DNA from: Pseudevernia furfuracea
Lineage: Eukaryota; Ascomycota; Lecanoromycetes; Lecanorales; Parmeliaceae
Direction: 5' to 3'
Length of the DNA: 64,000 nt
Assembly: GCA_022315425.1 (NCBI GenBank)
Contig: JAIUPT010000038.1
Span: 124,001 to 188,000 of the forward strand
Position numbers and translations under genes: made by a program. Below, one piece after another: positions 55,558-64,000 of this stretch; the stretch's first letter is position 1, and the number at the start of each line of letters is the position of its first letter. The notes beneath the pieces are model-generated. The model ran no database searches. It was given only the letters and a program-made list of their open reading frames with translations, and was not told the origin of the DNA.

Positions 55558-58500
55558 ATGGTATGAAGATTGCTCTCCGACTCGGTCACATCTGGGAGTA
55601 GACTGATATGGAGTTTTGACAGGCAGTAACAAAGCGCGCTGGCCGCAAGAAGGACACTAGCAATGCGCAGGCGGCCAGCAGCGGAGGGGGAAAGCCCCAA
55701 GTTCGAAAGGCCGCCTTTGAGAGCACCAAGAAGAAGGAGGTCGGAGTCTCGGATCTTACACTCATCAGCAAGATATCGAACGAGGCTATAAATGACAATC
55801 TGAAGAAACGGTTCGAGAATGCAGAAATCTATGTACGTTGGGCGGGCGTACGGTTGAGTCTGTAGGTGGATGGCAGTGCTGATTTGGGTCGCAGACGTAC
55901 ATTGGCCATGTGCTGGTATCCGTCAATCCATTTCGAGACCGTCGGTTCCTCTATACCTGCAAGAAGATTGGATGAAGCTGACAATTGGTAGTGGGCATCT
56001 ACACAGACTCAGTGCTGGATTCCTATAGAGGCAAGAACCGACTCGAAGTCCCTCCACACGTCTTCGCAGTCGCCGAATCAGCCTACTACAACATGAATGC
56101 CTACAAAGACAATCAATGTGTCATCATTTCCGGGGAGTCTGGGGCGGGAAAAACAGAGGCGGCGAAACGGATCATGCAGTACATTGCCAACGTGTCTGGA
56201 GGCACCGATTCTTCGATACAACAGACCAAGGACATGGTCCTCGCTACGAATCCGTTGCTTGAATCTTTTGGGAATGCGAAGACCTTGAGGAATAATAACT
56301 CGTCGCGATTTGGGAAATACCTAGAGTTACAATTCAATGCGCAGGGAGAACCGGTTGGGGCCAACATTACGAACTATTTGCTGGAGAAATCGAGAGTTGT
56401 AGGCCAAATTACGAATGAACGAAATTTCCATATTTTCTACCAATTTACGAAGGCTGCATCTTCGAACCATAGAGGTAGGCTACAAAGCTGAAGAGCAATT
56501 TTGCGTGGCTGACACGATGTCCAGAGATCTTCGGGGTTCAACAGCCGCAGTCATACTCCTACACCAGCCGTTCGAAATGCTTTGATGTAGAGGGAATAGA
56601 TGACGGTGCAGAGTTCAAAGATACTCTTAATGCTATGAAGGTCATCGGCTTATCGCAGGGCGAGCAAGACAATATATTTCGAATGTTGGCTACCGTTTTA
56701 TGGATTGGGAATGTCACCTTCCGGGAAGATGACAATGGCAATGCAACGATCACCGACCAGTCCGTGGTAGACTTCGTAGCATATCTGCTGGAGGTCGATG
56801 CTGCGCATGTTAATAAGGCTTTGACCATACGAGTCGTTGAGACTAGTCGTGGAGGTCGCCGAGGATCTGTCTATGAGGTGCCTCTGAACCCAACACAAGC
56901 GACGGCCGTACGAGACGCCCTGGCAAAAGCAATATATTTCAACCTCTTCGACTGGATCGTTGACCGAGTCAATGCATCGTTGAAAGCACGTGGGTCTGTG
57001 GCAAATTCAGTGGGTATTCTGGATATTTATGGATTTGAGATTTTCGACAAAAATAGCTTCGAGCAGCTTTGCATCAACTACGTCAACGAGAAACTCCAAC
57101 AGATCTTCATTCAACTTACCCTCAAGACCGAGCAGGAGGAGTACGCAAGGGAGAAGATCCAATGGACACCAATCAACTACTTCGACAACAAGATTGTGTG
57201 TGAGCTCATAGAGGAGAAGCGACCACCCGGTGTCTTTGCTGCGCTGAATGACGCCTGTGCTACGGCTCACGCGGATTCAGGGGCTGCGGATCAAACCTTT
57301 GTTCAAAGGCTGAATGCTCTGTCTTCAAACCCTCATTTCCAGCCAAGGCAAGGGCAATTTGTCATCAAGCACTATGCGGGTGATGTCAACTACGCTATCG
57401 AAGGCATGACAGACAAGAATAAAGATCAGCTATTGAAGGATTTGCTCAACCTTGTGGGCGAGAGCAGCAACAATTTTGTGCACTCGCTGTTCCCTCACCA
57501 AGTCAACCAAGATGACAAGCGTCGTCCACCAACTGCAGGTGACAAAATCAAGGCTTCCGCGAACGACCTGGTGGCGACACTGATGAAGGCATCTCCATCA
57601 TATATCCGAACCATCAAGCCCAACGACAACAAGTCGCCTAGCGAATACAATACTGGCAATGTCATGCATCAGATCAAGTACCTTGGTCTGCAAGAGAACG
57701 TCCGGATACGAAGGGCTGGCTTTGCTTATCGGCAGACATTCGACAAATTTGTTGAGCGATTCTACCTTCTCTCGCCTAAGACTTCCTACGCCGGTGAGTA
57801 CACGTGGACCGGTGATGTTCTCTCCGGAACGAAGCAGATCCTAAAGGATACGAGCATACCGCCCGAGGAGTACCAAATGGGTGTCACTAAAGCATTCATC
57901 AAAACTCCTGAAACACTATTCGCCCTCGAGCACATGCGAGATCGTTATTGGCACAATATGGCAATACGAATCCAGAGAGCATGGAGAAACTACCTGCGGT
58001 ACCGCATCGAGTGTGCCATTCGCATCCAAAGATTCTGGCGGAGAATCAATGGCGGTGGCGAATATCAGCAATTAAGAGATTACGGCACCAGTCAAGTCCT
58101 GCAAGGCCGAAAGGAAAGGCGGCGGTTCAGTTTGATCGGCTCTCGAAGATACCTTGGAGACTATCTCGGAGTTGCTAATAGTGGTGGCTTTGGTGAATTG
58201 ATCCGAAAGTCCATCAACATTAGTGGTCAGACTTATCTCCAATATCAACATGTGGCAGGGACTAATCTGCATCGTAGGCCACGAGAATGTCCTCTTTTCT
58301 TGTCGATGCGAGTTGCTCATCACCAAATTCGGGAGGTCAAGTAAACCGAGCCCTCGAAACCTGGTTCTCGTAAGTTTGTTCATCTTCTCTATCAGTAAGT
58401 CTCAGCTGACGAGTCAAAGACTAGCAAAGCTGTTTACATAGTTGTGTCTCAAATGTTAAACCGGCAACTAACCATCTCCTCTGAGCGGACGATACCTTTG

Positions 58501-59727
58501 GGTGCTATCAAGTTCGTCAGCACATCCAAGCTTAAGGATGATTGGTTCTCGTTAGGTGTCAGCTCGCCGCAAGAGGCAGACCCTTTGATCAATTGTGTAT
58601 TCAAGACGGAGTTCTTCACACATCTGAAAAGAATCATGCCGGGGGGTCTGAATCTCAAGATTGCTGAGTCGATTGAATACAACAAGAAGCCAGGGAAACC
58701 GTCACTAGTCAAGGTTGTCAAAGACTCAACAGTACCAAGAGATGACCTTTACAAGAGTGGCACTATTCACACCGGCCCAGGCGAATCCCCGAACTCGGTT
58801 TCAAAACGAACGCCAAAAGGAAAGCCGAAAGCCGGGAAGCCTATTACTCAAGGGAAGTTATTGCGGCCAGGTGGTCCGGGAGGTGGGCCTTCGAAGCTGG
58901 CATCTCGGCCTGCAGTAGCACGACCCGTGCCTCAGCCCATGCCATCACAGCCATCACAATCCAGGACTACGCCCGCTCAGACACCATCTGTACGATCAGT
59001 ACCTCAACCTACTGCCGCCCAGCCAAGAGCTGTTCCACAACCACTAGCTGCGGTGAATGGTCTCAGTCATGGTCGAAGCGACTCAGCAGGTCGAGCACCG
59101 CCCCCACCGCCACCTGCCCCTCCTCCAGCTGTCAAGAAAGATGCCTTCAAAGCTCTTTACGATTTTGCAGGCCAAAGCCAGAACGAGCTCCACCAACTTG
59201 CGAAAGACGAGATTATAGAAGTTATACAGAAAGCGGACAATGGTTTGTTCCTGCTACTCACTAGTTCTGTCTCATACACTAATAATCCTCCAGGCTGGTG
59301 GCTCGCCAAGAAGCTCGACGGCTCCTCTCAAGGCTGGGTCCCCTCTGCATACCTCACAGAAGACACCCCCAAAACCATCCCTCCGCCAGCTCCACCTCAG
59401 GCTGTCGCCCGGGCCGTTCCCGCACCTCCGCCCTCTGCATCCACTAATGGCATTAATGGCACCGCCTCCCGCGCTCCTGCCGTAAAAGCGAAACCAACGC
59501 CTCCTGCGCCGCCGAAACGACCTGGAGGCGGCAAGAAACCAGCACCGCCGCCTGCGCCTAGAGATAGCGCTGTGAGTATGGGGACAAGTAATGGGGAGAG
59601 TGGGAGAAATACGCCGGAGAAGGCAGATAGTGGCAGAGCGCCGAGTTTGGCTGGGGGGTTGGCGGAGGCGTTGAGGGCGAGGCAGATGAGTATGCAGGGA
59701 CGAAAGGAGGAGGATGACGATTGGTAG
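55558..59727 (+). CDS. myoA: Class I myosin (MyoA)
   Basis: Eight exons: 55558-55560, 55623-55832, 55895-55940, 55992-56474, 56525-58225, 58278-58369, 58420-59242, 59294-59727; 1263 residues. Motor domain with P-loop GESGAGKTEAAKRI, switch I NNNSSRFGKY and switch II DIYGFEIFDKNSFEQL. The TEDS-site Ser (GRRGSVYEVPLN) is present and is the target of PAK kinases. Two IQ motifs (IRIQRAWRNYLRYR, IRIQRFWRRI) bind calmodulin. TH1 membrane-binding domain, Pro-rich TH2, SH3 (FKALYDFAGQ ... QGWVPSAYL) and an acidic Arp2/3-binding end (EEDDDDW-like, EDDDW). It powers endocytic actin patches and hyphal tip growth. Exon 1 is just ATG followed by GTATGA. Confidence 0.95.
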
Positions 59728-59845
59728 ATGTGAAAAATGTAGCTGCAGGAGCGACTAAAAAGACGTAACAAAGATAGAGACCGGCGTTGATGATATCGCT
59801 AGAATACGAGGCCTCCAGCGCCTTGATACTTGATAGCTATGAAAA

Positions 59846-59906
59846 GCCTCACGACTTCACCCGCATCCCACAACGAGCCTCACGACTTCACCCGCATCCC
59901 ACAACG
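59846..59906. repeat. 31-base tandem duplication
   Basis: Two head-to-tail copies of a 30-31-base unit starting gcctcacgacttcacccgc, at 59846-59876 and 59877-59906, identical over 30 bases. It sits in the 180-base gap between the convergent myosin I and secreted-protein genes and ends one base before the stop codon of the latter. Confidence 0.95.
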
Positions 59907-59907
59907 C

Positions 59908-60625
59908 TCATCCTCCATCCAACCCCCTCTTCCCCGCCGTGATCCTCCCCCTCCCCACCTCCACCGCCCCCCAAAAGATACCGAACCTCGTCCCTCGAAA
60001 CCCGTTCCCCTCCAACCAACCCCTCAGCGCACCCGGCACCTCCCACTCCATCAGCCACGTCATCTCCGCCCCGGGCTCGATGACCAGCTCCACGTCCCCC
60101 TGCGCGTAGTACTCCTCCGCCCCCGCCCCCATGCGCAGGTCGCCGCCGCCGCCGGATCTGCGCGCGATGTTGCGGCCGGCTTCGTTGAGGGCTTCGGTGC
60201 AGAGGAACTCGGCGTTGGCGGGGGGGATCGGAGGGGTGGGGGAGTAGAAGAGGAGGTGGAGGAGGGATGAGGATGAGGACGAGGACGAGGGAGGGAAGGT
60301 GAGGGGGAGGGAGAAGGAGGAGGAGGAGGAGGAGGGGGAAGATGATGTTGTTGTGGTTGTTGTTGTGCTGGGTGGGGTGATGTGTGTGTCAGCGCTTGTT
60401 TAGGTGAGGTGAGGTGAGGTGGGGTGGATTGGGACTGCCGACTTACCCGGAGGACTCTTGGGGCGATGAGGGCGATGTCGTGAGTCGTCCTCCTACGCCG
60501 ACATCCTCACCCACACCCTCGTGTGCCGGTGATGCGTTTGGAAGCGGTCCTGGGGGCGCCGCCGCCGCGCACGTCGTCCACCACGCCTGGCACAATAAGA
60601 CCGCGAGCCAAAACGTCTCGAGCAT
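59908..60625 (-). CDS. Small putative secreted protein, unknown family
   Basis: Two exons read right to left: 60625-60447 and 60367-59908 (intron 60368-60446, GTAAGT...CAG), 212 residues. The start chosen gives a clean signal peptide (MLETFWLAVLLCQAWW...); an in-frame ATG at 60655 would add 10 residues before it. A Thr/Ser homopolymer stretch follows the junction, then a globular-looking half (ANAEFLCTEALNEAGRNIAR, EEYYAQGDVELVIEPGAEM, GTRFGIFWGAVEVGRG). No family recognised. The DNA is very GC-rich. Alternatively the first segment is a single membrane anchor. Stop lies 180 bases from the myosin I stop, convergent. Confidence 0.6.
60402..60421. repeat. (AGGTG)4 microsatellite in an intron
   Basis: Four perfect AGGTG units inside the intron of the secreted-protein gene. 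Confidence 0.8.
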
Positions 60626-61456
60626 CTTCGATGTTGTTGATTCTTGTTTTGTCACACATTATTGACACCAGAGTCGATTTGATTACCATCGTGGCCAAAA
60701 CGCTTTTTGTTGCGGCAAAACGCCTTTAAGAGGCTGAGGTTGGCACCTTGGTTGAGGCGCACGTCTTTGATTGGCTGCTTCTCATTCGAAAAAAAAGCGA
60801 AAGATAGCCTTCGACGGCAAATTCTCGAAACGTTGGACCTTGGTCATATCCTAAATGCGTTTCTCTAAGCCAAAGGCCGCTCATTGCAGCTTTGATACCC
60901 GGTTTTGTAACAGACGAACAGTAGCTTACTGGGATGTATGCCGAACGGGTCTCATGAAGGAACAAGAAAATGACGGGTGGCAGCATGCAATGTGGGAGAG
61001 TATGCATTGAGAGCCGGGATACCGATGGTGGTTTAGGCGGTCGAAGCTCTTAGGGCGGGGGGGTTAGTAACTGAGCGTCTTATGTTACACGTTGGTTGGT
61101 TATGTATTGGAAGACTGGTGGATGAAGATGCATGGCATACCATGTTGAGTGTCCGCACCCTCAGTCGAGTGGTCAAATTCGGGGGACTTGTTCACGAGAG
61201 GTCAATATGCTTCGCCGGACAAGCGAGCTGCGATTTGCAAAGGGGAATGCATTTCCTTTCTAGATAGAATACACACTTGAACAGACATCTGAGTAGACAG
61301 CGTGAAGACACTCTCGATGAAGGGTCCTGAAGGAACTGCCAATGCTCGTAAAATGATTCGACACTCTTTACCCTGCTTCTGCCGCATGGGCTCAGCATCT
61401 TTCCAAGCACAAATGCTTCTCTGGACGCCACAACACCTTGGTCAATGCTCGCTTGC
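60626..61456. other. Gap between two minus-strand genes
   Basis: About 830 bases: promoter of the secreted-protein gene and 3' tail of Sin3. Short frames only; nothing recognised. Confidence 0.4.
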
Positions 61457-64000
61457 TCAAGTACCACCCATAACCTCATCACCATCATCAGTTCCGTCTA
61501 TTCCACCTTCCGGTCGCGACCCTGCAGCAGGTCCATCCTGAATCCAGCGCTTGAAGTCTTCGGTCTCTTTGTCGAGCTCGATGTCAGATATTTCTTTGAT
61601 GAACGTCCCGTTCTCCCCAAACATCCCGGTGAACTTCTGCTTCCTCTCTTTGATCACCTCCTCATAGGCTCCTAGTCCCCGCTTTCTGACTGAATTGTTG
61701 TGCACCCACCAGTCGGATGTGTACTCTTCGTACAATAACTTGTAGGCACGAGGAGAGTTTGGAGGATGTGCTGGTGGCTGGATCGTGATGACCAAACCAT
61801 CTTGGTTCCACTGTGGGATGCCGTACGTACTATTGTATTCTTCTTCATCCGCTAGCATTGAGGGCATATTGCGCTTCAGGAAGGGCAGGTGAATGTCCGA
61901 CAGTTTGACCCCTTCGGTCGGATCGCGCATGGAGAAGGTGGAAATGTAGTAGGACCAGCGTTGGTGAACGGCGAGTTCATCGGCTTGGTAGGTCTTCTCT
62001 TCTCTCTTGAAGAGTGAGACGAGTACATGCTTAGATATACGGTTCTGGACGTGACATTAGCATAATTTCTGAGTTCGAGGAGGCAGTGAATAATTACATA
62101 GCGCATGCGGTACATATCACCCTCTTTAACGAACCCCTGGACTCGCTTTCGATAGGTTAGCTCCGTATTGTGAGTCGACTCGTCCTCCTTGCGATCCTTA
62201 TAGAACAGATTGATGATGTCAAGACTCTTGTCTTTGCTGTCGCTGACGAGAATTGCAAGTGTAAATCTGAGGATTGCACCAAGCAGCCTATCGAAGGTGT
62301 ACAGCTGCCAACCATTCCCTATATAGAAACGGCGCAATGTCTCTTCGAGTTGAGAAAGATCCAGCTCGGACTTCACAACTTCCTCGAACATGCTGATGAT
62401 CTGGCGGTAGTAGCTTGCCGAAGGACTGACATCGGCAAAGAATTCGCTTGGCGCCTTTTCTATCAATCGCAGATCGTTGGCAGCTTTGGCCATATTTGCC
62501 CGCTGAACATCTGCGTGAACTTCCCTCTCATTGATCTTGAGGTTCCATAGCCTCTGATACAAAGTGTCGAACGTTCTCAGGAAGCAATATATATTGAGGC
62601 TTGCGTAAAGGTTGAAGTCATCACGTTTGTAAGGCACGTTGTAGTCTTTCGATTTATCGCCAGTGGAAGGGACATTCAACCAGCGATATTCGGTTTCGTC
62701 CACGCGAGCAGGTCTGTCTGTCGGTGTGCCCGTTGATGCTGGGGTATCCTCGTCATTAGACACATCGGGTGTAGTCTCCTTGCTCTCTAGAATGCTGTCT
62801 TCCTTCTGACCCGGTCGACCTCGCTCGAGGACTCCACGCAAGAGATTTGACTTTCTTCCATTGGCAGCTTTTCGACCTCGTGCAACCCCTGAGTCTTCGT
62901 TCGTACCAGTATCATCGTCGACCTCTTCATTTGATGGTGTCGCGTCGTAGATGTCACTCATCCTGGCCTGGAAAGAATCACGGTCGATGTCGAAGAAGGT
63001 TGGAATAAAGGTCTTGATAAATGTCTCCATCCTTATCTTATCCGTTTCGTTGTTGACAGGACCGTATTGAAGCTGGGTGAGAATGAGATGACAAGCATCA
63101 TGGACAACGTCGAGGTCCGCGAACTCAAATCTGAATTGATAATTCGGTACCGAGTTCCAAGGGGCAATGCGCTGGCGTCGCTGCTCCTCCCATTTGACAT
63201 GAATCTCGGTTTGAAGGACTTTGGGCTGGAATTGACGTTTGTCCGCAGTCCTGCCAAGGATGCCCTGGTGATCCAAGCTCTTCCAGAATATCTTGTTCGT
63301 CTGCTCGCGCCAGACCTTCTCCCACTCCCGCTGGCTTGCCTTCCATTCTTCACACTTCATCTTGAGTCTTCCAAGAAGTACTGGAATAACAGCGTCTGGT
63401 CTCCTGAACATGTCGTCGATTACTTTGCATCCACGTTCTCTGTCGTAAATCTTCTTGATAACACGCTGGTAGATTGTCTCGCTTTGCCCACCAATACCAG
63501 GAGGTAAGAGAAAAATAGACCTCTCGTCGGGTGTCATCATATTCAGCTGCTGTGCTATTGGCTCCAGCAGCTGAATTGTTCTCGAACAGGCTTCAATGTT
63601 GATATCATAGTCATGACGCTCCTCTTCGATGCGGTGCAAAGATTCTTCAAACACGTTCTTGCGGTGCGCGATGAAACCTGAATCTTCAGAAGCCCAAGTA
63701 GGATGAGACACCCATTCATCATTGAGTACTTGTTGACACATCTCATCTCGTCCGCTGCAGATTCGCAGGCGTTCTCGTTTGGGAAGCATTCGATAGCTGG
63801 GGCCTAGACCGCGGCAGTTGCTCAGAACAACTTTGTCGCCCGGAATCTTGGGTCTGTTTTCTATGATCTCGTCGCGTCCGTCGTATTGTACGAAGTTCTT
63901 GAAGTAGTTCATCAAATCGGCGTTGCTGCCAATGAACCCGTGAACTTTGTGTACCAGGATGTTCTTGTCGACGAGGTCTTGCGTAAAAAGGTTGCATAGC
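61457..64000 (-). CDS. SIN3: Sin3 transcriptional co-repressor (C-terminal part)
   Basis: Partial: the 5' part lies beyond the right edge of the window. Exons read right to left: 64000-62098 and 62044-61457 (intron 62045-62097, GTAATT...CAG); about 830 residues visible. The edge holds the end of the third paired amphipathic helix (LVHKVHGFIGSNADLMNYF). Next is the histone-deacetylase interaction domain with its signature GLGPSYRMLPK and DEWVSHPTWASED. After an acidic linker comes the Sin3 C-terminal domain (NLYASLNIYCFLRTFDTLYQ). Sin3 scaffolds the Rpd3 deacetylase complexes that repress genes and suppress cryptic transcription. The acidic tail (DGTDDGDEVMGG) ends the protein. Confidence 0.95.

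Noticed and set aside
59830..60270. 146-codon plus-strand frame
   Set aside because: Shadow of the secreted-protein gene; opened by the tandem duplication and GC-rich antisense sequence.
1..64000. CRISPR arrays, transposons, secondary-metabolite or defence cluster
   Set aside because: No regularly spaced repeats, no transposase or reverse-transcriptase motifs, no PKS/NRPS/terpene genes; the tyrosinase, MFS pump and monooxygenase are far apart among housekeeping genes.

Overview
This window is genomic DNA from a filamentous ascomycete (Pezizomycotina). Most genes are split by short introns of about 47-80 bases with GT(A/G)NGT-type donors. The families present (Pfa4 palmitoyltransferase, MyoA-type myosin I, Pth11-like rhodopsin-domain protein, PAS hybrid histidine kinase, Skt5-like Sel1 protein) are typical of moulds. 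The wording of several proteins feels like Dothideomycetes, but that placement is inference. I spliced each gene by hand from reading frame, splice sites and family conservation. The junctions keep frame throughout, and PCNA comes out at 259 residues, the length I expect for the family.

Layout, left to right: Sel1-repeat chitin-synthase activator-like protein (+, 322-2582); secreted tyrosinase (-, 2939-4973); small DUF202 membrane protein (-, 5677-6529), divergent from a Zrc1/Cot1 zinc transporter (+, 6928-8856); alpha/beta hydrolase with an NLR-type lipase-like head (-, 9712-11375), divergent from a Ted1/Cdc1-like metallophosphoesterase (+, 11827-13941); PCNA (-, 15630-16618), divergent from a PAS hybrid histidine kinase (+, 17204-21343); 2-hydroxyacid dehydrogenase (-, 22236-23455); dihydrodipicolinate-synthase-family aldolase (-, 25535-26659); Pfa4 (-, 28569-30015), divergent from a MutL homologue of MLH2/PMS1 type (+, 30613-33848); polo kinase (-, 34265-37522), divergent from OPA3 (+, 38050-39137); a proline-rich hypothetical protein (+, 39488-40348); fumarate reductase fused to cytochrome b5 (-, 40659-42847); flavin monooxygenase (-, 44096-45647), divergent from a Pth11-like protein (+, 46522-47995).

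From 47996 to about 51610 the sequence changes character: microsatellites, homopolymers and broken coding stretches on both strands. I read this as a decayed or badly conserved patch. Then come an ANCHR/ZFYVE19-like zinc-finger protein (+, 51611-52522), a 14-TM-type drug MFS transporter (+, 53032-54908), class I myosin (+, 55558-59727), a small putative secreted protein (-, 59908-60625) and the C-terminal part of the Sin3 co-repressor (-, 61457 to the window end).

The genes do not form a biosynthetic or defence cluster. They look like an ordinary, mostly housekeeping stretch with several divergent promoter pairs. The most unusual observations are gene-structural: a PCNA start codon split by an intron, a myosin I first coding exon consisting only of ATG, a GC-AG intron in the fumarate reductase, and a frame-preserving intron inside the myosin SH3 domain. 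The rubble region at 48.3-51.6 kb and the hydrolase at 9.7-11.4 kb are the best places to look for something undescribed. I found no CRISPR, no convincing mobile element and no RNA gene that I could support.
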